Source: Succinivibrio faecicola
GTDB taxonomy: Bacteria > Pseudomonadota > Gammaproteobacteria > Enterobacterales > Succinivibrionaceae
Reading direction: 5' to 3'
Length of the DNA: 47,451 nucleotides
NCBI RefSeq assembly: GCF_019448115.1
Contig: NZ_JAGFNY010000015.1
Span: 1-47,451, forward strand
This document shows, piece by piece, positions 7,999-16,480 of the stretch. The translations under genes and the position numbers were made by a program. Each line of letters opens with the position of its first letter. Position 1 is the first letter of the stretch. The notes below the pieces were generated by a model. That model did no database searches, had not been told where the DNA came from, and saw only the letters and a list, made by a program, of their open reading frames with translations.

Positions 7999-8099
7999 TG
8001 TTTTGATGTCTATTTTTTTATTCTGGTGCATAAAAAAAATAAGTCTCAGATTGATTTTCGAATTTTTGATCCAACACTTATTTGTGCCGAGCAAAAAAA

Positions 8100-8129
8100 A
8101 TCATCGCCATAGAATTTTATGGCGATGAT
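8100..8129 (-). terminator. Terminator of the truncated araA
   Basis: A perfect 12-bp stem, ATCATCGCCATA (8100-8111) with TATGGCGATGAT (8118-8129), is followed on the minus strand by eight T residues. It lies 20 nt past the araA stop. Confidence 0.92.
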
Positions 8130-8148
8130 TATTTGATTAAATGACTAA

Positions 8149-9285
8149 TTAGTATTTTTTCATCATAAGTGCATTAAGATCTGCTTTTGTTGTTTCTTCA
8201 CCAATACATATAAGTTCAGTGCCAGTCAGCATTGCAAACAGAGCAATATCATCTCTTGTAAGAGCAGTAGACACTACACTGTGATGTGCTCCACCTGCAA
8301 TACACCAGCCTTCAGTACCAATCTTGAAGTTTGGCTTATGTCTGTACATGATTCTTGCAACTGGTAAATTTGGCATTGGTTTTGGCTGTTTAACAAGTTC
8401 AATATCAGCACAGATGATTCTGTAATGATCGCCCATGTCAACCATTGTTACCTGAATACCATCACCTTCAACACCGTCGAAAATCAGTCTTGCAGGATCT
8501 TCTTTTCCACCAATTCCAAGTGGCATTACATGAATTTCTGGTTTTGTTGCAGCAAATGTAACAGGAACCTCAAGCATGTGAGATGCAAGTTCAAGCTCTT
8601 TTCCCTGAGTTAGATCGTAGGTGTAATCTTCAATAAAGCCTGTTGCCCCCTTTCTGCCCTCAGACATCTTCATAAGAACAGCTGCAAGTGCATCAATCTT
8701 ATAATCACCTTCAGGACCGAATCCGATTCCCTTGGCATTTAGATCCTGTACAGCAAGACCAGGTAACTGCTTTAATCCATACAGATCCTGGAATGTGTCT
8801 GCAAAAGCACCTATTCGATTATCCTTTAAGAATTTTTCAAGCCCAATCTGATATCTTGCCTGTTCTCTTACAGCTTTGATGTTATCAGTTTTAAGTTCAT
8901 ATTTTGACTGGTATTCAGTCATCTTTGCATCAATTTCACTTTCTGATACATTGTCAATAATCTTTACAAGATCGCCCAGTGCATAGTAATTGCACTCCCA
9001 TCCGTACTTAATCTGTGACTCTACACGATCACCGTCAGTCACAGCAACCTCTCTCATATTGTTACCAAAAGAAGCTACCTTAAGGCTACGTGAGAAAGCA
9101 ATTGCTTTGGCAACATCAACGAACTGTGAAATACCCTCAATTACGTCATTATTCTCATAATATCCTGCCAATACCTGATGAGGTATTCTCATTCTTGAGA
9201 GGATAAAACCATATTCTCTATCACCATGAGCTGACTGATTTAGATTCATAAAGTCCATATCGATTTTGTCGTATGGAAGTTCACG
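8149..9285 (-). pseudogene. araA: L-arabinose isomerase, N-terminally truncated
   Basis: The 369-residue open frame from the ATG at 9258 aligns with E. coli AraA from about its residue 118 (MDFMNLNQ..HG.RE.GFI) to the C terminus. Conserved blocks include NNMREVAVTDGD, LHGLKQLPGLAVQ-like DLYGLKQLPGLAVQ, FMEDYTY-like FIEDYTYDL, SHMLEV, GIGGKEDPARLIF and AGGAHH. AraA converts L-arabinose to L-ribulose and is normally ~500 residues. Upstream of the ATG the homologous frame continues only for RELPYDKID (to ~9285); beyond it the sequence becomes a different gene on the opposite strand. The first ~110 residues, including part of the first domain, are missing, so the product is probably inactive unless the junction is an assembly error. 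Base composition is like its neighbours. Confidence 0.9.
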
Positions 9286-9928
9286 GCTGTAGAAATATCG
9301 GTCTGATTGGCTGGGAGCAGGGTGATGCTACATGGCTTGGCAGATGGAAAGGATATAAGGCCGGCGTTGAGGCATGGAACAAGGCTCATCCTGACGATTT
9401 AGTTGTTTTATCAGAGCCTCAGTATGCTGGTACTTCATCAGAAGGTGGCTCAAAAGCTGCTGAAGCTTTAATGGCTGCAAATCCAAAACTTGATGCTTTA
9501 TTCCAGCAGGCGGTGGCGGTGATCCTTTACAGGGTGCTATCGCTGCAGTTGAAAGAGCAGGTAAGACCGGCAAGATCAAGATCGTTTCAACAGACTTCCT
9601 ACCAGATTTAGGTGAAAGACTTACAAATGGTTCAATGGCTGGTCAGTCAGGTGGTCATTACTGTGATCCTTTAATTGCTTTCATGGCTGTATACAATGCT
9701 GTAAAAGGCAACTACACAGGATTTGAAGGTAAGTTTGAGGATATCACCTTCCCATATCTGTATGTATCATCACCTGCTGATTATGGCGATTATGACAAGT
9801 ACTTCGTAAAACAGCTTCCTTTTACAGCTACAGAGTTAGTTGAAATGTCAAAGCTTACATTAGATGATTTAAAGGCTGCAGCTTCAAGAATTTCTATTGA
9901 GGATGCAGCATCAAGAGCTGCAAAGTAA
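9285..9928 (+). pseudogene. Periplasmic sugar-binding protein of an ABC importer, truncated and frameshifted
   Basis: The plus strand from ~9285 encodes the C-terminal ~215 residues of a type-1 periplasmic binding protein (ribose/LacI-like fold, PF13407-like): NIGLIGWEQGDATW, GTSSEGGSKAAEALMAANP and KLDALFQQ in one frame, then GGGGDPLQGAIAAVERAGK, KIVSTDFLPDLGERLTNG and GQSGGHYCDPLIAFMAVYNA in a second frame. The frame changes at 9501-9511, where one G seems to be missing in CAGCAGGCGG. The N-terminal lobe and signal peptide are absent because the truncated araA begins there on the other strand. Such proteins deliver sugars to an ABC permease; neighbourhood with araA suggests a pentose. No permease genes remain. 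A terminator follows. Confidence 0.85.
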
Positions 9929-9956
9929 AATAGTAATCGTATAGTAAAGCATGAAC

Positions 9957-9985
9957 GACCGCATTCTTTTGACTGCGGTCTTTTT
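9957..9985 (+). terminator. Terminator after the sugar-binding-protein remnant
   Basis: GACCGCA (9957-9963) pairs with TGCGGTC (9974-9980), followed by five T. Its arms and loop resemble those of the rRNA terminator at 85-117. Confidence 0.88.
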
Positions 9986-9999
9986 GATTAAATCGATGA

Positions 10000-10245
10000 T
10001 TATTCGTTTGAATAGTCCTGTTTTGAAATATTATTTCCTATAACATAAAACATGACTGCATTATTAAATGAAACTACTCCAAAATTTGTTTTCTCAAATC
10101 CATCAAAGTTATCTGCCTTTACATTATCAGTATCATTAGATTTATTTACCATACTGTTTTTAATCTGAATGAAATACTCATCATCATAATAGGTTTCAAT
10201 CTCATCATAATTATTACCGAATATAAAATCCATTATCTTTGACAT
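10000..10245 (-). CDS. Small acidic hypothetical protein
   Basis: 81 residues, rich in D, N, Y and E (YDEIETYYDDEYF early, then a hydrophobic patch FNNAVMFYVIG). I recognise no family. It is probably a real gene because AGGA sits 8-9 nt before the ATG in a clean TGAGGATAAGAGT-ATG context. It is divergent from the AAA-ATPase gene and has no signal peptide or membrane segment. Confidence 0.55.
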   Translation of the reverse strand: MSKIMDFIFGNNYDEIETYYDDEYFIQIKNSMVNKSNDTDNVKADNFDGFEKTNFGVVSFNNAVMFYVIGNNISKQDYSNE

Positions 10246-10337
10246 ACTCTTATCCTCATAATATCTTTATCTACATTTTCATGATAAAAAACGATTGTGA
10301 AAATATATATGTGACTTTGTAAAAATTAAGAATTATC

Positions 10338-10423
10338 TAACTCTATTTTTGCAGTACGATCTTAACTAAAGAATTGCTTAAAAATGCGGTCTGGTACCAC
10401 ATTTGCAGTTTAAAAATCAATTT
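10338..10423 (+). repeat. Left inverted repeat flanking the AAA-ATPase/PD-(D/E)XK gene
   Basis: This stretch aligns with the reverse complement of 12454-12542. Shared blocks in order are TAACTC, TTTTGCA, TTAACT, AAATGCGGT, ACCACA, CAGTT, AAAA and ATCAATTT; by eye about three quarters of positions agree with a few 1-2 nt gaps. Similarity fades beyond the outer TAACTC end, which suggests a defined element boundary. Confidence 0.72.
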
Positions 10424-10526
10424 CTTTACTTATTGGGATAATGGTTAGAAGAATTGAAACTTTTGAAGTAAAAATTGCTATTTTAGTACTAACAGATATG
10501 CTTCATGTCTAAAAGAATAAGTAATA

Positions 10527-10554
10527 TTGAAATAACTTAAAAATCAGCTAAACT
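10527..10554 (+). promoter_or_regulatory. Candidate promoter of the AAA-ATPase-like gene
   Basis: TTGAAA (10527-10532) and TAAACT (10549-10554) are 16 nt apart, ending about 31 nt before the start codon. The match is moderate in AT-rich DNA. Confidence 0.4.
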
Positions 10555-10585
10555 ACATATAGTTACTATATATTTGGATACAAAA

Positions 10586-12394
10586 ATGACCGAAAAGACA
10601 TTCAAACCATTGCCACTTGGCAATGAGGACTTTGTTTCATTAAGAAACAAAGGTCATTACTATGTTGATAAGACTCCATATCTAAAAAAAGTCTTTACCG
10701 AGCCTTCATCAGTACTTCTTTTTACAAGACCAAGACGTTTTGGTAAAACTCTTTTAATGGATATGTTTGCCTCATATTTGAGACTTGCACCAGATGGCAG
10801 TGACAACAGAGAATTTAAAGAAAAAATCTTTGATGGTCTTGAGATTCTAAAAGATAAAGAATTTACAGATAAATACTTAGGACAGTTCCCTGTTATTTTC
10901 ATTTCTCTTAAAAGTGTAGATGGACAAGATTTTAAGGATGCTTATGGAAAGCTTGCTGAGCTTGTAGCAGGTCTTGGAGAGCAGTTTAGTTTTCTAAAAG
11001 AAAGTGAAAAGATTTCAAAAGAGCAAAAAGAAGTATTATCTATACTTAAAAATCAGGTAACTTTGCAAAATCCTAATTACAGGAGCATTCTTACTGGTGC
11101 ATTAAAGACTTATTCTAACTGCCTGTACAAACATTATGGCAAGAAAGTCATACTTTTAATCGATGAGTATGATGTACCCTTAGCAAAGGCATCAGAAAAA
11201 GGTTATCACGATGAGATGGTAACTCTTATAAGCCAGTTCTTTGATGTCATGAAAATCACACCGAACAATAATGAATATGAGACATCCCCAATAGAAAAGA
11301 TAGTTCTTACAGGATGTTTAAAGGTAGCAAAGAACAGTATTTTTACAGGTGTGAACAACATCACTGTAAATACTGTGCTTTCAGAGAATAGCAGTTTTGA
11401 TTCAATCATAGGCTTTACAAAAGAAGAAACAATACAGTTTTTAAAAGACTATGAGCTTGAAGAGTATGCAACGCTGGTTAAAGAAAATTATGATGGATAC
11501 AGATTCAATGAAAAAGAGATGTTCTGTCCATGGGATGTAGTCAACTTTATAGCAGAGTCATTAGATAAGATTAGCTCTGGAAAAACAATATTACCTGGAA
11601 ACTACTGGATAAACTCAACCTCAAGTAATGCATTATTATCATATGTAGGATATCTGACTGATAAGTCAACAGACAAGATGCAGTCACTGATGGATGGTTT
11701 GAGTATTGAAACATATATCAATGATTCAATGAATTATGATACTTTATCAAAACATGAAGAGATGGATTTCTTCTCCCTTCTTTTGCATACAGGATATCTG
11801 ACATCTGATGGTTACAGAGTTGAAAATGAAGAGACAGAAAAGCCAAAAGCAATCTATTCACTTAGAATTCCAAACCTTGAAATAAGAGAATGCTTTGAAA
11901 CTAACATATTGCAGCATTTTAAAGAATCATCAACACAAGGTGAGAATAAAGCTATGCTTATAGCTAAAGCTCTGTTTGAAGGTGATTGTGAAACTGCATC
12001 AGATAAAATCTATGATTTACTGCTAAATTATGTATCAGTAAGAGATTTTGCAACAAAGGCAAAACCTGAGAACTACTATCATGGATTCTTATCAGGGGTA
12101 TTTGCTTGTTGTGGCGATTATATAAATAATTTCAAATCAAATACTGAAACAGGCAATGGTTATGCAGATATTACATTCCTAGATAGAAGAGGATCAAAAC
12201 TTGTAATTATTGAACTTAAAGCATCAAAAAATATTGAATCTGTAATAATTGACGCAAAAAATGCAATAAAACAGATTGATGATAAAGAATATGCAAAAAG
12301 TTATATCACTCATCCATTTGTAAATAAAATATACAGCTATGGAATCAGTTTCTATAAGAAAGACTGCTATATCGAAGTGGAAAAGATTAAATAA
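10586..12394 (+). CDS. AAA-ATPase-like protein with C-terminal PD-(D/E)XK nuclease domain (DUF1703 type)
   Basis: 602 residues. The N terminus has the typical KPLPLGNEDFVSLRNKGHYYVDKT of the AAA-ATPase_like family (PF09820), with Walker A RPRRFGKT at ~48-55 and Walker B VILLIDEYD at ~186-194. The C-terminal part matches the PDDEXK_9/DUF1703 domain: GYADITFLDRRG with the catalytic Asp and VIIELKAS with E-x-K (~542-544). These proteins are expanded in gut anaerobes; their function is not established, with proposals ranging from mobile elements to DNA metabolism or defence. The ATG at 10586 has GGA 7 nt upstream; a TTG four codons earlier is less likely. The gene lies alone between ~90-bp inverted repeats (10338-10423, 12454-12542), which suggests it moved as a unit. 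Confidence 0.9.
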   Translation: MTEKTFKPLPLGNEDFVSLRNKGHYYVDKTPYLKKVFTEPSSVLLFTRPRRFGKTLLMDMFASYLRLAPDGSDNREFKEKIFDGLEILKDKEFTDKYLGQFPVIFISLKSVDGQDFKDAYGKLAELVAGLGEQFSFLKESEKISKEQKEVLSILKNQVTLQNPNYRSILTGALKTYSNCLYKHYGKKVILLIDEYDVPLAKASEKGYHDEMVTLISQFFDVMKITPNNNEYETSPIEKIVLTGCLKVAKNSIFTGVNNITVNTVLSENSSFDSIIGFTKEETIQFLKDYELEEYATLVKENYDGYRFNEKEMFCPWDVVNFIAESLDKISSGKTILPGNYWINSTSSNALLSYVGYLTDKSTDKMQSLMDGLSIETYINDSMNYDTLSKHEEMDFFSLLLHTGYLTSDGYRVENEETEKPKAIYSLRIPNLEIRECFETNILQHFKESSTQGENKAMLIAKALFEGDCETASDKIYDLLLNYVSVRDFATKAKPENYYHGFLSGVFACCGDYINNFKSNTETGNGYADITFLDRRGSKLVIIELKASKNIESVIIDAKNAIKQIDDKEYAKSYITHPFVNKIYSYGISFYKKDCYIEVEKIK

Positions 12395-12453
12395 TCAGAT
12401 ATTTGACCTTAGCTTATCCTTACTAATTTACCAAAGTTCCTAAATAGTTAAAC

Positions 12454-12542
12454 AAATTGATTTTTTTTAACTGGAATTGTGGTGCTAAACCGCATTTATA
12501 TGCCGACTTTCAGTTAAATGTCAGAATGCAAAAGTTGAGTTA
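12454..12542 (-). repeat. Right inverted repeat flanking the AAA-ATPase/PD-(D/E)XK gene
   Basis: The reverse complement of the left repeat at 10338-10423; on the minus strand it begins TAACTCAACTTTTGCA at 12542. It starts about 60 nt after the stop codon of the nuclease gene. The remaining 12395-12622 holds no other gene. Confidence 0.72.
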
Positions 12543-12622
12543 TCTAAATTAGAGGACTTTAGAGTATTTTTGATTGATGAAAATGTTTGGAGTGTTTGTT
12601 GATTGATGTATATAGGTGAAGA

Positions 12623-12644
12623 AAAGCTGCCATAAGGCAGCTTT
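12623..12644 (-). terminator. purC terminator
   Basis: AAAGCTGCC (12623-12631) pairs with GGCAGCTTT (12636-12644) around an ATAA loop, 10 nt after the purC stop and followed on the minus strand by a short T-rich stretch. Confidence 0.85.
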
Positions 12645-12653
12645 CTTGTCTGA

Positions 12654-13601
12654 TTACTTGTTTAAGTAATCTGTTACATTCTTTTCGATTCTTGCAAGTA
12701 CGTCACCTGCCTGAACCTTTTCAAACTTCTCGCCAACGATGTTCTCGTATAGCTCTAAGTATCTGTCAGAGATTGACTGAACAATTTCAGGAGTCATCTC
12801 AGGAACCTTCTGGCCTTCCTTACCCTGGAAGCCATTGTCCATTAACCACTCACGAACGAATTCCTTTGATAGCTGCTTTTGTGGCTCACCCTTATTGAAG
12901 CGCTCCTCATATCCATCCATATAGAAGTAACGGCTTGAATCTGGTGTGTGGATCTCGTCCATTAAGTAAATCTTGCCGTTGTGCTTACCGAATTCATATT
13001 TTGTATCAACAAGGATCAGACCACGCTTGTTTGCAATCTCTGAGCCTCTCTTGAAAAGAGCTAGAGTATATTTCTCTAAAAGCTCATATTCTTCAGGTGT
13101 TGCAAGACCTCTCTTTAAGATTTCCTCTTTAGAGATGTCAGCATCGTGCTCACCAATTTCTGCCTTAGTTGTAGGAGTGATGATAGGCTCATCAAACTTC
13201 TGATTCTCTTTCATGCCATCAGGTAGTTTTACACCACAGATTTCACGAACACCACTCTTATATGCTCTCCATGAGCTACCGCACAGATAACCACGAACAA
13301 TCATTTCTACAGGGAATCCTTCACACATAACACCAACGGTAACCATTGGATCAGGTGATGCTAATTTCCAGTTAGGGCAGATGTCAGCAGTAGCATCTAA
13401 GAATTTAGCTGCGATTTGGTTTAAAACCTGACCTTTGAAAGGAATACCTTCAGGAAGGATTACGTCAAATGCTGAAATACGGTCTGTTGCAACCATAACA
13501 AGCTTTTCATTATTGATGTTATAAACATCACGAACCTTTCCGTGATAAACACTCTTTTGACCTGGGAAATTAAATTCTGTGTTAGTTAATGCATTGCTCA
13601 T
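12654..13601 (-). CDS. purC: Phosphoribosylaminoimidazole-succinocarboxamide synthase (SAICAR synthase)
   Basis: A 315-residue ATP-dependent enzyme that joins CAIR and aspartate to give SAICAR in purine synthesis. Family motifs are [12 protein letters not shown] (nucleotide-binding loop), [53 protein letters not shown] and LVDTKYEFG followed by [13 protein letters not shown]. It is longer than the ~237-residue E. coli enzyme and resembles the ~300-residue yeast/Bacteroidetes-like class. The start has a weak AGGT at 12 nt. It is monocistronic, with a long structured leader upstream and a terminator downstream. Confidence 0.96.
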   Translation of the reverse strand: MSNALTNTEFNFPGQKSVYHGKVRDVYNINNEKLVMVATDRISAFDVILPEGIPFKGQVLNQIAAKFLDATADICPNWKLASPDPMVTVGVMCEGFPVEMIVRGYLCGSSWRAYKSGVREICGVKLPDGMKENQKFDEPIITPTTKAEIGEHDADISKEEILKRGLATPEEYELLEKYTLALFKRGSEIANKRGLILVDTKYEFGKHNGKIYLMDEIHTPDSSRYFYMDGYEERFNKGEPQKQLSKEFVREWLMDNGFQGKEGQKVPEMTPEIVQSISDRYLELYENIVGEKFEKVQAGDVLARIEKNVTDYLNK

Positions 13602-13649
13602 GATAAATCTTTACCTAATTTAGCGTGCAGGAAATAGTAAATTATCAGT

Positions 13650-13762
13650 TCTGCCAAAGCAGAAGATATTGTACAGAGTATATAGTAAAGCTATATAGCA
13701 TTACTGAGAAAGTGGTATAAAAAACAACCTTTTTTATGCTTCTGTACGATTGTGAAATTATA
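13650..13762 (-). promoter_or_regulatory. purC promoter -10 and structured 5' leader
   Basis: On the minus strand a perfect TATAAT (13762-13757) preceded by GTG gives a ~155-nt leader. The leader contains two perfect hairpins: TATATAG/CTATATA (13679-13685 with 13691-13697) and TTCTGC/GCAGAA with a 4-nt loop (13650-13655 with 13660-13665). No clear -35 is seen, and I do not see a purine riboswitch core or PurR operator. Confidence 0.45.
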
Positions 13763-13834
13763 CACGAATTTTAGTTTCTGTTCTGATTTATTGGATTATT
13801 TTTATCTAATGCAAGCATATTAAAGGTTATAAAA

Positions 13835-14023
13835 CTAAAGATACATAAATAGATTCAAATCAAAAATTCTGTTTTTAACTCTGTTTATGTCAGCAGTTTT
13901 ATGATCAGTATCTGTGGTATTAACAGATATATCTTTTAGGCATCTTTGTCTTAGATCCTGCAGTTGATTTAATGAAAACTCATTATCTCTTTTGAATTTT
14001 GCAACTTTAGTTTTCTTTTTCAT
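13835..14023 (-). CDS. Small basic hypothetical protein
   Basis: 62 residues beginning MKKKTKVAKFKRDNEFSL, then a possible helix NQLQDLRQRCLKDI. I recognise no family. It is supported by a GGAG Shine-Dalgarno 7 nt before the ATG at 14023; an in-frame TTG four codons upstream would overlap that site. It may be a small DNA- or RNA-binding protein given its basic N terminus, but this is a guess. Confidence 0.45.
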   Translation of the reverse strand: MKKKTKVAKFKRDNEFSLNQLQDLRQRCLKDISVNTTDTDHKTADINRVKNRIFDLNLFMYL

Positions 14024-14304
14024 TGTAGACTCCAAAGATTAAGTTCCTATATAAAGAAAACTATAAAAACAGATTGTTAAGATTGCTGTTATTTTCTGTT
14101 AAGAATTATCTATAAACTATGTCGATTCAACTAAGATAAATAACAATAATATGTTTGGAAAATTCTGTAATAGAGTAGTGTTATGCAACTGGAGCTCAAT
14201 AATGGATTTTCTTTAGTAGGAGAATAATATGTAAATACAGGAAGATGTCTGATTTGAATAAGAAAGTTTTAAAATTACAAACTATTGCAAGATAAAAAAA
14301 AAAC
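14024..14304. other. Intergenic region between the small basic gene and the pfkA terminator
   Basis: About 280 nt with no supportable gene. The plus strand has two well-formed ribosome-binding sites that lead to almost no coding: GGAG then an ATG at 14202 with a 4-codon frame, and TAGGAGAATAAT then ATG (14229-14231) followed directly by TAA. Confidence 0.5.
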
Positions 14305-14328
14305 AAATGCCCCTAAAAAGGGGCATTT
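14305..14328 (-). terminator. tpiA-pfkA operon terminator
   Basis: AAATGCCCC (14305-14313) pairs with GGGGCATTT (14320-14328); on the minus strand a long T-run follows. It lies about 17 nt after the pfkA stop. Confidence 0.93.
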
Positions 14329-14344
14329 TTGAAGAGCATTAATA

Positions 14345-15310
14345 TTACTTTAAGCTTACAGCTAAATCGTAAGTGCTCTGCATGAACTTATGCTTCATGT
14401 TGTTGATGCAGTCGATGATGTCATAGTGAACTAACTCACCACGCTTTACACCGATACAACGACCTGATTCACCGTTCTTTAATAACTCACAAGCGAATGC
14501 ACCCATTCTTGAAGCAAGAACACGGTCAGTTGCAGTAGGGCAACCACCACGCTGAATGTGACCTAGAACAGTAGCACGAGTCTCAAGACCAGTTAACTCT
14601 TCAATTTCCTTAGCCATCTGGTGAACATCAGTCTGGTTTTCACAAACAACTAGGATTGCATGTCTCTTACCAGCATCGATGCTCTTCTTGATGTCTGCAT
14701 AAACCTTTTCCTTATCCCATGCAACTTCAGGAACAAGAACAGCTTCAACACCACAGGATACTGCAGCACATACAGCAAGATCACCACAGTGACGACCCAT
14801 AACTTCAACAACAGAGATTCTCTTGTGTGAAGAACAGGTATCACGTAACTTGTCGATAGCTTCTACAGCAGTCTGTAAAGCAGTATCAAAACCGATAGTA
14901 GCATCAGTACCGGCAATGTCGTTATCGATAGTGCCTGGTAATCCAATGCATGGGAAACCTAATTCAGAGATTAGTTTTGCACCCATATATGAACCGTCAC
15001 CACCAACGACTACTAAAGCGTCGATGCCGTTCTGCTTCATAACTTCAACAGACTCTTTACGGATCTTTTCCTCTCTGAACTGAGGGAAACGAGCAGTACC
15101 TAGGAAGGTACCACCACGGTTTAATAAATCTGATACAGAGTGGCTTGTTAATGGGATTAGGTTACCTGCATGAAGACCAGCATAACCATCACGAATGCCA
15201 ACAACTTCCCAACCGTATGATAAAGCTGTACGTACAACAGCACGTAAAGCTGTATTCATACCAGGTGCATCACCACCTGATGTTAAAACACCAATTTTCT
15301 TGATAGCCAT
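14345..15310 (-). CDS. pfkA: ATP-dependent 6-phosphofructokinase
   Basis: 321 residues, E. coli PfkA-like throughout. It phosphorylates fructose 6-phosphate to the 1,6-bisphosphate. Motifs: [15 protein letters not shown] (ATP loop), [12 protein letters not shown], where Gly after GGD marks the ATP-using class, [12 protein letters not shown] with the catalytic Asp, and [11 protein letters not shown] for substrate binding. AGGA lies about 10 nt before the start. It is the second gene of an operon with tpiA (27-nt gap), so two glycolytic steps are expressed together. Confidence 0.97.
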   Translation of the reverse strand: MAIKKIGVLTSGGDAPGMNTALRAVVRTALSYGWEVVGIRDGYAGLHAGNLIPLTSHSVSDLLNRGGTFLGTARFPQFREEKIRKESVEVMKQNGIDALVVVGGDGSYMGAKLISELGFPCIGLPGTIDNDIAGTDATIGFDTALQTAVEAIDKLRDTCSSHKRISVVEVMGRHCGDLAVCAAVSCGVEAVLVPEVAWDKEKVYADIKKSIDAGKRHAILVVCENQTDVHQMAKEIEELTGLETRATVLGHIQRGGCPTATDRVLASRMGAFACELLKNGESGRCIGVKRGELVHYDIIDCINNMKHKFMQSTYDLAVSLK

Positions 15311-15337
15311 AATTATATGTCCTTTAAGAAAAACTAA

Positions 15338-16099
15338 TTAAGCGTTAGCCTTAGCAGCCTCAATGATAGCGGTGAAATCTGCAACCTTTAATGAAGCACC
15401 ACCGATTAAGCCACCATCGATATCTGGCTGTGAGAATAATTCAGGAGCAGTCTTTGCATTGCAAGAACCACCGTATAGAATACGTACGCCGTCAGCAACT
15501 TCTGCTGAGAAGGTCTTTAAGAACTCACGGATGCCCTTGTGTACGTTCTGAGCGATTTCTGGAGTTGCAGTCTTGCCAGTACCAATAGCCCAGATTGGTT
15601 CGTAAGCAATGATTGCATTGTTGAATGCTTCAATACCGCATAAATCGATAACAGCCTTGATTTCAGCCTTACATACGTCTAAGGTCTTGCCTGCATCGTA
15701 CTCAGCTTCTGACTCACCGATACATAAAACAGGAACTAAACCATTATCTAATGCTGATTTGAACTTAGCTGCAACAACTTCGTTGGTTTCATTGTGGTAG
15801 CCACGACGCTCTGAGTGACCAACGATAGCATAAGTACAGCCGAATTCCTTTAACATAACTGGTGAGTTTTCACCAGTGAAAGCACCCTGAGTGTGAACGT
15901 CACAGTCTTCAGAACCCCACTTTAGGTTTGAACCAGTTGCTAATGACTCAACCATGCCGATGAATACTGCTGGTGCACATACTGCAACGTCAACATTCTT
16001 AGCATCGTTAGCTACGGTTGAAAAAGCCTTTACTAACTCGGTTACGGTTGACTTGGTACCATTTAATTTCCAGTTACCCATTACAACAGGTGTTCTCAT
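15338..16099 (-). CDS. tpiA: Triosephosphate isomerase
   Basis: 253 residues, full length. It interconverts dihydroxyacetone phosphate and glyceraldehyde 3-phosphate. It shows MGNWKLNGTK with the catalytic Lys, YAIVGHSERRGYHNE with the catalytic His, AYEPIWAIGTGKTA with the catalytic Glu and the flexible loop, and the phosphate-binding end GGLIGGASLK. GAGGAAC lies 9 nt before the ATG. It is the first gene of the tpiA-pfkA operon. Confidence 0.97.
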   Translation of the reverse strand: MRTPVVMGNWKLNGTKSTVTELVKAFSTVANDAKNVDVAVCAPAVFIGMVESLATGSNLKWGSEDCDVHTQGAFTGENSPVMLKEFGCTYAIVGHSERRGYHNETNEVVAAKFKSALDNGLVPVLCIGESEAEYDAGKTLDVCKAEIKAVIDLCGIEAFNNAIIAYEPIWAIGTGKTATPEIAQNVHKGIREFLKTFSAEVADGVRILYGGSCNAKTAPELFSQPDIDGGLIGGASLKVADFTAIIEAAKANA

Positions 16100-16480
16100 G
16101 ATATATGTTCCTCAAAAAATTTATATTGATTTTTGATATATAAAAAGGTGCAGCGTGTTTATTATTAATAATTACCAATGCACAAAAACTTTCGGTATTT
16201 TACTATAAAACTTGTCATTTGAGGTTATTTTTTTCTATTACTATGTGACGAATCATTATTTTGGTGCATAAATAAAGGAAAAGAGGTAATAGATTATCCT
16301 TTTAATATGTGAAATTATCTTTGCTTTTATTATTTTTATGGTAAGTTCATATCAGTAAAAAGTTTGCTCTAAATATTCTAAGCGTAGTACTTATAATCAC
16401 ACAGAAAAATGCAGAAAATTGATTATAAATAATTGTCAGAAGCTCTTTAATAAATACTTGAGTAATGAATGCATTAGTAA
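16100..16480. other. 381-bp intergenic region upstream of tpiA
   Basis: No gene is visible. The very AT-rich sequence must hold the minus-strand tpiA promoter and the 3' end of the DUF4105 transcript, but I cannot single out a convincing -35/-10 pair. A block TGGTGCATAAATAAA at 16262 resembles TGGTGCATAAAAAAA near 8025; both lie upstream of minus-strand genes. Confidence 0.4.

Noticed and set aside
9328-9579. 83-codon minus-strand frame opposite the sugar-binding-protein remnant
   Set aside because: The plus strand has clear homology to periplasmic binding proteins across the same bases; the minus frame is a shadow.
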